The notes: generated by a model from the sequence alone, not told the origin. A stretch of DNA of 64,000 nt from Bin80 sp965208025 (GCA_965208025.1 OZ242302.1:1674001-1738000); one strand, 5' to 3'; counted from the stretch's first letter, positions 18,848 to 28,542 are shown. Numbers and translations: made by a program.

Positions 18848-20122
18848 TTAATCAAGTGAAAGGTTCTCTATCATATTTATCAGAAACCACGGCTCCGCAG
18901 AGAAATGTTTCAGTTCAAACTGAGGAATTAATTGATCAATGACTTCCTGATAGATGCCCTGCCCCGGTTGATGACCCATGTTCTGGGGGTTATCCACAGG
19001 AGTTACCGAACCATATTTTTCTTTCACCTGATTCCGAATTGCAGAAACTAAAATACTCCAACACATCATATTCACGGTGTTATTAAACATTGTCACATCT
19101 TGAATTGACTCTGTTAATTCGGGATTTTGGTTCAAGAACTCATCCCTGAGGTGAGTAGGAAAAATAAATGGATGTAATTCAAGCATACGATAGATGACTG
19201 CGTACTCTACTATGGTACGATTCAAGATCTCACATTTACTGGTAATCAAGTTGGTCACCCAATCCTTCAATTGCTCGGACGAACTCACCTCATTGTCACT
19301 GATTTTAGCTGCCCATTCATCATCAATTTCAGGAAAGTCATAGCGCTGCGCATCAACAATTTTAACTTGATAGTTTGACTCAGTTCCTTCAACTTCAACT
19401 TGCGCGAGGGAGGAATCTTTTAGGTCGTTCATTGGAAGGGTAATCTCAGATCCAACAGAGTGTCCTGCAAACAGCTTCCTGAATGTTTCATATTTAGGGT
19501 TTGTGTACCCTGATAGATTATAGTCAAAGAATTGTTTTTCCAGAGAGAGTTCCCTTCCAATGAGAATCCGTCCGGTTTGTGGATCCACCTCTGATACCTC
19601 ATAGGTTACTTTGTCCAGCATGCCGGTCTCTTTATCTGCAATCATTTCAAGCGCACTAAGAGGTCTGGTTTTCAGGAAGGGAGCCATTTTCTTTTTAATA
19701 AATAGGTCCACGACCGAATCATTTACTTCTGTGGCCGCAACATCAAGCTGCATCCCCTCAATATTTCTAAGTTTGATCTTGGGAACTACATAAAATTCAA
19801 TTCTTGCCTCTAAATCTCCACCAACTTCATAATCACGATGAATTTCTCGAGGGCTGCCGAGTACCTTGTATTGGCCACTGTCTACAACGATATCATCGTA
19901 GACCTCTTTAATTAAATCTTCAACCACCATGCTCTGTATTTCTTTTGCATACATGCGGTTGATCATTTTTAGGGGAACGCGGCCAGGTCGAAATCCACGA
20001 ATTACAGCTTTGGACTGTAGCTTTCGTGAAGCCAGCCTCACATCTGTCTTGAGATCAGAGGCTTCCGCATTGATCTCCAAAACACGGACCATGTCGCCTG
20101 TATCACGCACAAAGGTTTCCAT
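18848..20122 (-). CDS. tig: trigger factor (ribosome-associated chaperone)
   Basis: Trigger factor binds nascent chains at the ribosome exit tunnel. The ribosome-binding domain is clear: residues 1-115 with the signature AVIRGFRPGRVPL and MVVEDLIKEVYDDIV. The middle region (about 150-265) lacks the classic FKBP prolyl-isomerase motifs and looks degenerate, as is common in this phylum. The C-terminal chaperone arms are helical and end in PWFLINMIENLSLD. Length 424 aa is close to that of E. coli (432). It precedes clpP and is presumably cotranscribed with it. Confidence 0.9.
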   Translation of the reverse strand: METFVRDTGDMVRVLEINAEASDLKTDVRLASRKLQSKAVIRGFRPGRVPLKMINRMYAKEIQSMVVEDLIKEVYDDIVVDSGQYKVLGSPREIHRDYEVGGDLEARIEFYVVPKIKLRNIEGMQLDVAATEVNDSVVDLFIKKKMAPFLKTRPLSALEMIADKETGMLDKVTYEVSEVDPQTGRILIGRELSLEKQFFDYNLSGYTNPKYETFRKLFAGHSVGSEITLPMNDLKDSSLAQVEVEGTESNYQVKIVDAQRYDFPEIDDEWAAKISDNEVSSSEQLKDWVTNLITSKCEILNRTIVEYAVIYRMLELHPFIFPTHLRDEFLNQNPELTESIQDVTMFNNTVNMMCWSILVSAIRNQVKEKYGSVTPVDNPQNMGHQPGQGIYQEVIDQLIPQFELKHFSAEPWFLINMIENLSLD

Positions 20123-20187
20123 TATACTCTTGGTAAATAATTTTCATAGTTTCAAGACATCTCATTGTCTAATCAAACGCGTTAATC

Positions 20188-20712
20188 ATGTCAATTGTCC
20201 CATCCACCTTAACCTGCGGGATCATCTCCGATTCGCCTGTCGGACCACTCACACTAACTTTTTCATCCTTTGGTCTCAAGAGAATAGATTTTGGGGTAAT
20301 CAACGAACATGAACCCGCTGGCATTGCTTTTGAAATAGTTGCGGAAGAACTTGACGCATATTTCTCGGGAGGTCTCACTCACTTCTCTGTTCGTGTGGAT
20401 TTGGACGGGACAGCTTTTCAAAAGAGTGTATGGAACTTGCTCGAGACCATTCCTTACGGTGAGACTCGCTCCTATGGACATATCGCTCGTATTCTCGGCG
20501 ATATTCGCCTAGCACGTGCAGTGGGTAATGCCAACCGATCAAACCCAATTCCAATCATTTATCCATGTCATCGCGTGATAGGGGCAAATGGGCAACTCAC
20601 AGGTTATCGTGGAGGGGTGAATCGCAAAAAAGTACTCCTTCAATTAGAAACTTGCCACATCCAACCAGAACTGTTCAATCCTCAGAAAGACACGAATCAT
20701 GCCAATCAATGA
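20188..20712 (+). CDS. ogt: methylated-DNA--protein-cysteine methyltransferase (Ogt/MGMT)
   Basis: This suicide enzyme moves O6-alkyl groups from guanine to its own cysteine. The C-terminal DNA-binding/catalytic domain contains GTAFQKSVWNLLETIPYGETRSYGHIA, LARAVGNANRSNPIPI, and the active-site motif PCHRVIG, followed by LTGYRGGVNRKKVLL. The N-terminal ribonuclease-like domain (residues 8-70) is present. At 174 aa it is of normal length and lacks the Ada methylphosphotriester domain. It is divergently oriented from tig, 65 bp away; no adaptive-response regulator is visible nearby. Confidence 0.92.
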   Translation: MSIVPSTLTCGIISDSPVGPLTLTFSSFGLKRIDFGVINEHEPAGIAFEIVAEELDAYFSGGLTHFSVRVDLDGTAFQKSVWNLLETIPYGETRSYGHIARILGDIRLARAVGNANRSNPIPIIYPCHRVIGANGQLTGYRGGVNRKKVLLQLETCHIQPELFNPQKDTNHANQ

Positions 20713-21534
20713 TGATATTCATACCCCTCCACCATGCCATCACCCTGAATACGGGTCATCGCCTAATCAAACCATTGTGATCAGTAGATGAGTCCTTGAG
20801 GAGGATGATATGCCCCAAGTGTTAATCTTTGGAACCATCACGGTCCATTCGCCGTCAATCACCAATTTAAAGAATTTCAGTTTTCTTTGAGTAGGGTTCC
20901 TCCGTTGATTTGAGACATCCGCCAATTGAATCATCTTGTCCGCGACAAATTCCATCACTAACATTTGAAGTTGATCCTTTCTGTGATAGCCCCACACTTA
21001 ATGTACCAGATGGGCATCCTGCATCTCGGTCACAGTTGATGCTGGAACAAGTCATCTGAAAGTCTCAACGGGCGAAGACGGACCGTTCTGCCACTCGGTT
21101 AGCATGGATTTAAAATGTTTTTCGGCCCAGTCTCGCTATGGGTATCGTAAGTCCTTACAAGAATATTGGTTGTGTCATTGGGCAACCAGTGTTGTAGTAG
21201 TGGACTTGATTCAAGTTACCGAGTCTGGGCCGTATATCCGCACATGAAATTTGGGCTTTGCACGCGTTGGAACGGAAAGAAGTTACATGGTGGACGATCC
21301 ATATTTGGCATGATCGGCCGTACTCTTGGAAAGAATTGTATTGCTCTCCTATCTGAGCCAAAGCACCAGAGCAGTCTTCATGTACGTGAGGAACACGAGA
21401 ACCCACCAAGACAGGAGTAGTGATCCGCTTCACTCATGATCGGAAGTCTTCCGACTCATGAACAAGATCACAATTCACTGAGTCAACAAATCTGGATGAG
21501 TCATAACGGATCAAACGGCCAACATCTTCAGATC
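20713..21534. other. 822-bp region with decayed sequence only
   Basis: Several short frames occur on both strands (for example 20767-20997 and 21155-21433), none with recognisable motifs. One minus-strand piece (QRKLKFFKLVIDGEWTVMV) looks protein-like but is cut off on both sides. Probably remains of one or more lost genes or insertion sequences. Confidence 0.4.
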
Positions 21535-21891
21535 CTAGAAAGAAGATTCCTTGAGTGGAACGAGATAGCGCTCATGGATCACATCTTCGTGTACTCTGGC
21601 ACTTCCAGTCCCCCGGAAATCCACAGCCACAAGACCTTTGGTAACATTCTGGACCTCACCAATTCCGTAAGATGTAGGGAAAGGGCCATAATAGACTAAT
21701 TCTCCTTTTTTTAGACTGGGTTTAGACCTGCTTTTCCAGTGGAAAACCTGAACGACAGGGAGTCGATCAAGTGGATAAGCGCTGTTGCTTTTTCTCTTAG
21801 ATTTCTTGGGCACGATTGTAATGTTTAGTCCAGCGGCGAATAACGCAGACAGATGGGCAATGTTCAGACATCCACACTCAAATTCAATCAA
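21535..21891 (-). CDS. small hypothetical protein, possibly truncated
   Basis: The 118-aa frame has a plausible second half: KKGELVYYGPFPTSYGIGEV, then VQNVTKGLVAVDFRGTG and VHEDVIHERYLVPL. This resembles small beta-barrel domains that sense or bind nucleic acid or act as CarD/KOW-like modules, but I cannot assign a family. The first forty residues, including FECGCLNIAHLSALFAAGL, are less convincing, so the true start may lie inside, or the front may come from neighbouring debris. No operon partner. Confidence 0.4.
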   Translation of the reverse strand: MIEFECGCLNIAHLSALFAAGLNITIVPKKSKRKSNSAYPLDRLPVVQVFHWKSRSKPSLKKGELVYYGPFPTSYGIGEVQNVTKGLVAVDFRGTGSARVHEDVIHERYLVPLKESSF

Positions 21892-22213
21892 TCATTTAGT
21901 CCCGGACTGGATCATTACGATCTAGTGAAACGCTGCGAAACGTAGCGGAGCATCTAAGAGTACAGAGCAGTTGGAGGAGTCCGAAGCATATATCATCTAA
22001 GATTTTACCTATGATCCAAGGCATACGTCAACGGTGGAGCAGTGCTCTGATCCAATGGTTCTTTCTCGGAAACTTTACCTTGACGTTCATAAACGGAACT
22101 GCCCCCTCACATGTAGAGAAGTATGTGAAAATTTGACGAATGTACTCTGCGGAGCAGTTCGTGAGGCCATATAATGACCACACTCAGTAATCTTGGGTAG
22201 TGAGATGGCCATC
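21892..22213. other. 322-bp intergenic region
   Basis: No gene, RNA or clear terminator was recognised in the stretch downstream of ruvC. Confidence 0.4.
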
Positions 22214-22756
22214 TTATTCCCCAATAACTCGATCAGGGTTTTCCCGAATAAAATCTTCCCACCCGCGGTAATGAGGTGCAGTTGACTGGTTACCTGTCAA
22301 TTCACGCTCCTTGTGACAAAATGCAACCGCCAAGGCATCGGACGCATCATGGGACATACTGTTGTTCAATCGTTGGAAGTCCAGAAGGCTACTGACCATA
22401 TAAGCAACCTGCTCCTTACTTGCATTTCCATTGCCGGTAATGGAGCGCTTGACCATTTTCGGGGTGTACTGTGCAACCGATATACCCTGATTCAATACCG
22501 CTAACATCGCTGCCGCCTGCGCACGTCCCAACTTAAGCATCGCCTGCGGGTTTCTGCCATAAACTGGCATTTCAATCGCACAGGAACTCGGTTTGAGTTG
22601 AGTGACAAGTCGGCTCACCTCCTGATAGATGACATGAATTCGTAGCATATGGTCGCCAGTGAGAGCAACTACACCATACCCATGCACCTGATTCGACTCA
22701 TCAATGATTCCATACCCTGTTTGAGACGAACCAGGATCTATACCTAAAATCCTCAT
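22214..22756 (-). CDS. ruvC: Holliday junction resolvase RuvC
   Basis: RuvC cuts four-way DNA junctions as a dimer with RuvAB. The catalytic acids are present: Asp in MRILGIDPGSSQTGYG, Glu in SCAIEMPVYGRNPQA, and the pair of Asp residues in SMSHDASDALAVAFCH. KMVKRSITGNGNASKEQVAYMV is the usual DNA-contact region. The 180-aa length is standard. It is the last gene of carA-carB-yebC-ruvC, starting 2 bp after the yebC stop; the yebC-ruvC order is conserved in many bacteria, the link to car is less usual. Confidence 0.95.
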   Translation of the reverse strand: MRILGIDPGSSQTGYGIIDESNQVHGYGVVALTGDHMLRIHVIYQEVSRLVTQLKPSSCAIEMPVYGRNPQAMLKLGRAQAAAMLAVLNQGISVAQYTPKMVKRSITGNGNASKEQVAYMVSSLLDFQRLNNSMSHDASDALAVAFCHKERELTGNQSTAPHYRGWEDFIRENPDRVIGE

Positions 22757-22758
22757 GG

Positions 22759-23475
22759 CTACTCCAGATTAGTAAAAACCTCCTGTATATCCTGGAGGTC
22801 TTCAAGCTTCAAGACCAACCCATCCGTCTGGCGAACTTGATCAGAGGTTTTTTGAACGGTGGTCATCGGAATACGAACGAGGCGAGACTCTTCCATCTTG
22901 ATTTTCGCTTTGGTGAGTGTGACTTGTACGGCTTCAAATGCTTCCACGGGTGTGATCACAGTATACATACCCTCCTCTTCTTCTACATCCTCAGCGCCTG
23001 CATCTGCAACGAGTTCCAGCAAATCCAGTTCGTCAATTTCCGTTGAGGGTATTTGGATCAATCCTCTACGTTCAAAAAGGTATGCTACGCTTCCCGATTT
23101 TGCCAGACGACCCCCATGTTTCGAAAATAGACTCCGAACCTCCGCAACAGTCCGATTGGTGTTGTCCGTCAGAGCATCTACCATGATCGCTACGCCGTGT
23201 GAGGTATACCCTTCATAGACGCATTCCTTATAATCCTGTCCCTCAATTTCCCCAACGCCTCGTTTGATTGCCCGCTCAATATTTTCTTTAGGCATATTCT
23301 TCCCCTTCGCTTTTTGTATGGCTAACCCGAGCCGGGCATTCATGTGTGGATCTTTGCCCCCTTCGCGGGCCGCAACCATAATATCACGAGTAAGGACAGC
23401 CCACGCCTTTGAGCGTCGACTGTCGGTCACCGCCTTCTGCCTCTTTACCTTTGACCACTTATTGTGTCCAGCCAT
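22759..23475 (-). CDS. yebC: YebC/PmpR family protein
   Basis: YebC-family proteins bind DNA as regulators or, in recent work on some members, help ribosomes through difficult sequences. The 238-aa product has the invariant start MAGHNKWSKVKRQK, the KGKNMPKENIERAIKRG helix, CVYEGYTSHGVAIMVDALTDN, and the acidic centre of domain III (LVADAGAEDVEEEEGMY). It is flanked by carB (3-bp gap) and ruvC (2-bp gap), so it is translated from the same transcript. Confidence 0.94.
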   Translation of the reverse strand: MAGHNKWSKVKRQKAVTDSRRSKAWAVLTRDIMVAAREGGKDPHMNARLGLAIQKAKGKNMPKENIERAIKRGVGEIEGQDYKECVYEGYTSHGVAIMVDALTDNTNRTVAEVRSLFSKHGGRLAKSGSVAYLFERRGLIQIPSTEIDELDLLELVADAGAEDVEEEEGMYTVITPVEAFEAVQVTLTKAKIKMEESRLVRIPMTTVQKTSDQVRQTDGLVLKLEDLQDIQEVFTNLE

Positions 23476-23478
23476 AAG

Positions 23479-26310
23479 CTAACGTGACAAGTAGAGGTTT
23501 CGCATTTCATAGGGGCGTTTGAAATGTCGGTCGGTGAGCGCATCAACAAAGGCAATCGTCTCACCGGTAGATTTCATTTCCGGCCCTAACTCTTTACGGA
23601 CTTCGGGGAACTTGGACCAGGAAAAAACAGGTTCTTTAATCGCGTACCCTTCCAGTTTAGAATCTAACTCACCCCTGCTTCGAAAATCTTGCAGCTTTTC
23701 TCCCAGAATCACCTTGCTTGCAATTCGAGCAACAGGGATCCCCGTTGCCTTCGCGACGAACGGGACGGTGCGGGATGCACGGGGATTCGCTTCAATGACA
23801 TAGACCGATTCGCCTTGAACGACCAACTGTACATTCATCAATCCAACGACCTCTAAACGATTTGCAATCAAGATAGCATATCTCTGGATTGCATCCAATA
23901 CCGATTCACTCAGGGAGTGGGGGGGAAGGACGGCGGTTGAATCCCCTGAATGCACTCCGGCGGGCTCAATGTGCTGCATAATTCCGGTGATCCACACATC
24001 TCCATCGGCGTCACGAACAGCGTCCACATCAATCTCAATTCCGTTGTTCAAAAAAAGATCTAACAGGATTTCATTCTCAGGCAACAACTTATAAATATCC
24101 GTGACATATCGTTCCACTTCTTCTTTATTGATTGCAATTCGCATTCCCTGTCCGCCCAATACATAACTGGGACGAATCAGGATGGGATATCCAATAGATT
24201 CGGCGACCCGTACCGCTTCATAGACGGTCTTGGCCATTCCATAAGGGGGAAAGGGAATCTCTAGTTCTTTAAGTATTTCAGAAAATTTACCCCTGTTCTC
24301 TGCCAAGTCCATCCGTTCAAATGGGGTGCCAAAAATCTTAATTCCCCGATCGGAAAGATTCCCAGCCAGCTTCAAGGCCGTCTGTCCACCAAGTTGAACA
24401 ATGACTCCTTCGGGCTTCTCATGCTCAATGATGTCGAGGACTCGTTCCCAGAACACTGGTTCAAAGTAGAGTTTATCTGCAATATCAAAATCTGTGGAGA
24501 CGGTTTCTGGGTTGCAGTTGACCATGATAGCTTCATATCCCATCTCCTGAACTGCCTGCACTCCGTGAACACAGGAATAATCAAATTCTACTCCCTGACC
24601 AATACGATTGGGGCCGCTACCAAGAATGATGACTTTTTTCTGATCCGATACGACACTTTCGGTTGTACTTTCATAGGACGAGTAAAAGTAAGGGGTCACA
24701 GCTGGAAATTCTCCTGCACATGTGTCAACCAGTAGAAATTGGGATTGAATCTTCTTGGATAGCCGATAGGCACGAACCTCTTCTTCCGTCACATCATCGG
24801 TGACGAGCCAAGCAATTTGATTATCTGAATATCCATGCCGCTTTAGATTCATGAGCATTTCCTCAGAGAGATCCTGAAGGCGAACCTGAGAAATTTCTGC
24901 TTCCAGGTCCACAAGCATCTTGATTTGCTGTAGGAACCAGTAATCAACTCGCGTGATATCGTATACTTCATCCATGGAAGCACCATGAATAAATGCGTTC
25001 TTGATCTGGAGCGTACGATCCCAGTATGATTTTCGTAAACGTTCGCGAACATGGGGACGTTTGGGGTAGTCTCGATCTCCCCCTAACCCTGCATATCCGA
25101 TTTCCAGACTTTGCCATGCTTTCTGCAAACTCTCGGTAAATGTTCTACCAATCGCCATGACCTCACCAACCGCCTTCATCTGGGTTGTCAGTTCTTCATC
25201 GACACCTTCAAACTTTTCAAAGTTCCAGCGAGGAATTTTCGTCACTACATAATCAATGGCTGGCTCAAAGCATGCACTGGTTGTTTCGGTTACGTCGTTT
25301 CGGAGTTCATCCAGGGTATAGCCCACGGCAAGACGGGCAGCAACTTTTGCAATTGGATACCCCGTTGCTTTAGAAGCAAGTGCTGATGAACGGGATACAC
25401 GCGGATTGATTTCAATTGCAATCATGCGGCCATCCACTGGATTGATCCCGAACTGCACATTGCAACCGCCCGCAAAGGTCCCAATGGAGCGCATCATCCG
25501 AATTGCGGTATCCCGCATATGTTGAAACTGTTTATCGGTGAGTGTCTGGGACGGGGCCACCGTAACGGAGTCACCGGTATGCACCCCCATCGGATCCACA
25601 TTCTCAATCGTACAGATAATGATCACATTGTCGTTACGATCACGGAGTAGCTCCAACTCAAATTCTTTCCATCCGTAGACTGATTCTTCCACGAGCACCT
25701 CATGGACTGGAGAGAGTTCCAACCCTCGCATGATTTTGCGCTCCAGCTCTCTGGCGCTCCATATGATCCCGCCGCCTGCCCCTCCAAGAGTAAATGACGG
25801 ACGAATTACAACGGGAAGTCCACCCAGCGACTGAATCACCTCTTTTGCTTCAAGTAGACTCTTCGCTACCCGGCTTCGGGCCTGATCCACACCAATCTGT
25901 TCCATCCGATCTCGAAATTGCTGTCGATCCTCGGTAATATGGATCGCATCAATATCTACACCAATGACCTTCACACCCATCTCATCCCAATACCCTTGAC
26001 GTTGTAATTCGTCGGCTAGATTCAACCCCGTCTGTCCCCCCATCGTGGGCAGGACGGCATCTGGACGCTCTTTTTCAACAATTGAACGAATGGATGCTGC
26101 GGTCAATTCATCCAGATAGATGCGATCCGCCGTAATCGGATCAGTCATTATCGTAGCTGGATTTGAATTAATTAGAACCACTTCATACCCCTCCTTACGA
26201 AGAGCTCTACATGCCTGTGTACCCGAATAATCAAACTCACAGGCTTGCCCAATTATAATTGGACCGGACCCAATCAGCAAAATTTTATGAATATCGGTAC
26301 GCCTCGGCAT
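23479..26310 (-). CDS. carB: carbamoyl-phosphate synthase large subunit without allosteric domain
   Basis: CarB makes carbamoyl phosphate from bicarbonate, ATP and ammonia supplied by CarA, for pyrimidines and arginine. Both ATP-grasp halves are present: first KILLIGSGPIIIGQACEFDY, then the second copy KKVIILGSGPNRIGQGVEFD. The ATG at 26310 overlaps the carA stop (TAATG) and gives MPRRTDIHK; the upstream start at 26337 is less likely. The product is 943 aa and ends just after GPEMKSTGE with a short DALTDRHFKRPYEMRNLYLSR tail, so the 130-residue MGS-like allosteric domain of the approximately 1070-aa E. coli enzyme is missing. Shorter forms of this kind are known in Bacteroidota. UMP/ornithine control of this type is therefore not expected. 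Confidence 0.95.
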   Translation of the reverse strand: MPRRTDIHKILLIGSGPIIIGQACEFDYSGTQACRALRKEGYEVVLINSNPATIMTDPITADRIYLDELTAASIRSIVEKERPDAVLPTMGGQTGLNLADELQRQGYWDEMGVKVIGVDIDAIHITEDRQQFRDRMEQIGVDQARSRVAKSLLEAKEVIQSLGGLPVVIRPSFTLGGAGGGIIWSARELERKIMRGLELSPVHEVLVEESVYGWKEFELELLRDRNDNVIIICTIENVDPMGVHTGDSVTVAPSQTLTDKQFQHMRDTAIRMMRSIGTFAGGCNVQFGINPVDGRMIAIEINPRVSRSSALASKATGYPIAKVAARLAVGYTLDELRNDVTETTSACFEPAIDYVVTKIPRWNFEKFEGVDEELTTQMKAVGEVMAIGRTFTESLQKAWQSLEIGYAGLGGDRDYPKRPHVRERLRKSYWDRTLQIKNAFIHGASMDEVYDITRVDYWFLQQIKMLVDLEAEISQVRLQDLSEEMLMNLKRHGYSDNQIAWLVTDDVTEEEVRAYRLSKKIQSQFLLVDTCAGEFPAVTPYFYSSYESTTESVVSDQKKVIILGSGPNRIGQGVEFDYSCVHGVQAVQEMGYEAIMVNCNPETVSTDFDIADKLYFEPVFWERVLDIIEHEKPEGVIVQLGGQTALKLAGNLSDRGIKIFGTPFERMDLAENRGKFSEILKELEIPFPPYGMAKTVYEAVRVAESIGYPILIRPSYVLGGQGMRIAINKEEVERYVTDIYKLLPENEILLDLFLNNGIEIDVDAVRDADGDVWITGIMQHIEPAGVHSGDSTAVLPPHSLSESVLDAIQRYAILIANRLEVVGLMNVQLVVQGESVYVIEANPRASRTVPFVAKATGIPVARIASKVILGEKLQDFRSRGELDSKLEGYAIKEPVFSWSKFPEVRKELGPEMKSTGETIAFVDALTDRHFKRPYEMRNLYLSR

Positions 26311-27416
26311 TAAGTTTGACGTGAGTTTTGTGAACACATTCGAAGGTACTCTTCAAATAAATAACGACTATCATGTGGGCCGGGAGAAGCTTCTGGGTGG
26401 TACTGAACGCTAAATCCCTGAAATTTCTTGAACCGAAGACCTTCAACCGTTTGATCATTAAGATTCAGATGAGATATATCCGCGACATGAGAGTCCACAG
26501 ATGATGGATCAATTGAGAACCCGTGATTCTGAGTGGTCACTTCAACCCTACCAGTTGAAAGGTTCTTGACTGGCTGGTTCGCCCCTCTATGACCCACATA
26601 CATCTTGAATACTTCAATTCCTTGGGCTAAGGCCATGAGTTGATGACCAAGGCAAATGCCGAATATGGGTAAGCCACAATTCATTGCTTCCCGCACACAC
26701 TCCACTGCATCAGGCATTACACGAGGATCTCCTGGCCCATTAGAGAAGAATATGCCATCTGGAGACCATGCAAGAACATCTTTGAGAGGGGTTGCACCTG
26801 GAAAGACTTTTACTGTACACCCTTGATCTGCAAACGTGCGGAGAATATTGAATTTTACCCCGTAGTCATAGACTGCGATACGTGGATGACCGCTGTCTGA
26901 ATACATGTAGGACTCGTTGCATGTTACTCGTGAAGCCAACTCTAATCCATCCATACTTGGCCAAGCCTTTGCTTTATCAATCAGGGAAGCATTCTCAAGA
27001 TCAACGGAAGATATGACCGCATTCATAACCCCCTGCTTCCGAATATGCAGGACAAGCTTTCGAGTATCAATTCCAGTGATTCCAACCAGACCATAGCGTT
27101 CCATATAGTTGTGAAGTGACTCTTGTGCCAGGAGGTTTGAGTATTCCTGAGAAAATGCCCGCACGACCAGAGCCGAAACCATAGGATGAGCTGCCTCGGT
27201 ATCGTTGTCATGCGCGCCATAATTCCCAATATGGGGATAGGTCATCATCATGATCTGTCCATGATACGAGGGATCCGTCAGGATCTCTTGGTAGCCTGTC
27301 ATGCTTGTATTAAAGCAGAGTTCTCCGCCAGCTTCTCCTCTGGCACCGATTGCCGTTCCAGTAACGACCGTACCATCTGCCAGCGCAAGTTTTGAAAGTA
27401 ATGGCACAAAACTCAT
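26310..27416 (-). CDS. carA: carbamoyl-phosphate synthase small subunit (glutamine amidotransferase)
   Basis: CarA hydrolyses glutamine and channels ammonia to CarB. The N-terminal CPSase domain includes FNTSMTGYQEILTDPSYHGQ. The class I amidotransferase domain has IFFSNGPGDPRVMPDA, the nucleophile Cys in IFGICLGHQLMALAQG, NHGFSID, and the His-Glu pair in VQYHPEASPGPHDS. Length 368 aa is normal. The ribosome-binding region GGGAGA lies just before the ATG. It is the first gene of the carAB-yebC-ruvC operon, preceded by a promoter-like motif and an intrinsic terminator structure in its leader. Confidence 0.95.
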   Translation of the reverse strand: MSFVPLLSKLALADGTVVTGTAIGARGEAGGELCFNTSMTGYQEILTDPSYHGQIMMMTYPHIGNYGAHDNDTEAAHPMVSALVVRAFSQEYSNLLAQESLHNYMERYGLVGITGIDTRKLVLHIRKQGVMNAVISSVDLENASLIDKAKAWPSMDGLELASRVTCNESYMYSDSGHPRIAVYDYGVKFNILRTFADQGCTVKVFPGATPLKDVLAWSPDGIFFSNGPGDPRVMPDAVECVREAMNCGLPIFGICLGHQLMALAQGIEVFKMYVGHRGANQPVKNLSTGRVEVTTQNHGFSIDPSSVDSHVADISHLNLNDQTVEGLRFKKFQGFSVQYHPEASPGPHDSRYLFEEYLRMCSQNSRQT

Positions 27417-27439
27417 TCGTCTCCCGTATTCATATCCAT

Positions 27440-27467
27440 AAAAAAACCCTCCCGTCAGACGAGAAGG
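27440..27467 (-). terminator. intrinsic terminator in the carA leader (putative attenuator)
   Basis: On the minus strand CCTTCTCG pairs with CGGGAGGG (eight pairs, two of them G-T) around the loop TCTGA, followed at once by seven T residues. It ends 24 bases before the carA start, with no minus-strand gene close upstream to terminate, so it most likely acts as an attenuator of the car operon. Confidence 0.65.
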
Positions 27468-27489
27468 CCCATTTGCATCAAAATCCTAA

Positions 27490-27521
27490 CAAAGATAAGC
27501 GTCTTACAAGGACATTTCAAA
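27490..27521 (-). promoter_or_regulatory. candidate Bacteroidota-type promoter of carAB-yebC-ruvC
   Basis: TTTG at 27518-27521 and TATCTTTG at 27490-27497 fit the phylum's -33 (TTTG) and -7 (TAnnTTTG) consensus with a 20-bp spacer, one longer than usual. Transcription would begin some 20 bases before the terminator hairpin. Confidence 0.5.
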
Positions 27522-27879
27522 ATTTAGCCACCTTTCGGTCCAACAATGAATAATTCATCCGATATGAATACCAGAAATCTCTTCTATCTGCCCCAGTACA
27601 ACTGTCCATCAACTACTCAACATTTTCCATGTTAATTGGTCGTGTTAGGGAGACATCTCTTGAACACAGCGGGCGGATCTCACTCCGATTTGGGACTCTT
27701 TATGGGGGATTACGGTATGAATACTTAATGCTTTATTCTTGTTGAATCAAAGAATGCCTGAATGGTACAGGATTTTTCTTAAAGTAATTAACAGACTCAC
27801 CTGGCCTTTACTCAAACGCCGGATTATATTTGAATGAAGCTGCGGTCCTTGGCAATTGAACTTTGACGACACCTCTCGG
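27522..27879. other. intergenic region between divergent carA and tonB-type genes
   Basis: No gene is visible. The left edge carries the car promoter; the right part is the unmapped upstream region of the TonB gene. Confidence 0.4.
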
Positions 27880-28542
27880 ATGAAACGTCATTACACTGGA
27901 GACCATTATTTCATCCGCCTGCTTGCCTGTATCATTGCGGTGCAAGTCTTGGTGCTCCTTTGCATCAAACTGTGGCCTCTCCCGCTGACACCCCAACCTT
28001 TGGAGATCGTCTACTCCAGCCCCGAAACGATCCAGATGGAGGAGATTATCTCGACTCGTCAAGTGAGACGTTCTCCCCCTCCCCCTCCGCCGCTCCCGCC
28101 AGTCATTCGCCCAGAAGATGTTATTCTTCAAGAAGACCCGCTGATGGACTTTGATCCTCTCTCAATTGCAGGCCCTCCTCTGGACGAACTTCCCCCTGAT
28201 CCAAATGGTGCTCTTAACAGCGGGATTGCGTCTTCCGAACCCCCAAAGCCGATCCGAATTGTCACTCCTGAATATCCGCGACCTGCCCAACGGCGGAAGA
28301 TTCGTGCAGAAATTGTCATCTCTGTTGTCGTAGATAAACATGGACATGTCCAATCCCCGCAAATATTAGAGCGTTATTTACTCAATGAAAGAGAGGAAAC
28401 CCGAATGTTGGTTGACGAACTAGGCTATGGTCTGGAAGAGGCGGCGGTAGATGCGGCTCTCCGATCTCTTTTTCGACCTGCAAGGAATGCTGGCGTGGCT
28501 GTAGATAGTAACCATAGGCTCTCGTTTCGATTTGGTGTATAG
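27880..28542 (+). CDS. TonB-like energy transducer
   Basis: TonB proteins couple the inner-membrane proton motive force to outer-membrane transporters. From the ATG at 27880 the 220-aa product has an N-terminal transmembrane anchor (FIRLLACIIAVQVLVLLCI), a proline-rich spacer beginning RRSPPPPPPLPPVIRPEDV, and a C-terminal TonB-type domain (RIVTPEYPRPAQRRKIRAEI, VISVVVDKHGHVQSPQILE, AAVDAALRSLFRPARNAGV). An in-frame TTG at 27856 adds eight residues and is less likely. No exbB/exbD or TonB-dependent receptor is adjacent, so the partner is unknown. Confidence 0.85.
   Translation: MKRHYTGDHYFIRLLACIIAVQVLVLLCIKLWPLPLTPQPLEIVYSSPETIQMEEIISTRQVRRSPPPPPPLPPVIRPEDVILQEDPLMDFDPLSIAGPPLDELPPDPNGALNSGIASSEPPKPIRIVTPEYPRPAQRRKIRAEIVISVVVDKHGHVQSPQILERYLLNEREETRMLVDELGYGLEEAAVDAALRSLFRPARNAGVAVDSNHRLSFRFGV

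Noticed and set aside
21155..21433. Frames on both strands at 21.2 kb suggesting a transposase
   Set aside because: No catalytic motif could be recognised in any frame, so it is only described as debris.
27417..27446. Leader peptide MDMNTGDE overlapping the carA start
   Set aside because: The 8-codon frame starts in the terminator T-run and has no ribosome-binding site or regulatory codon run; likely chance.
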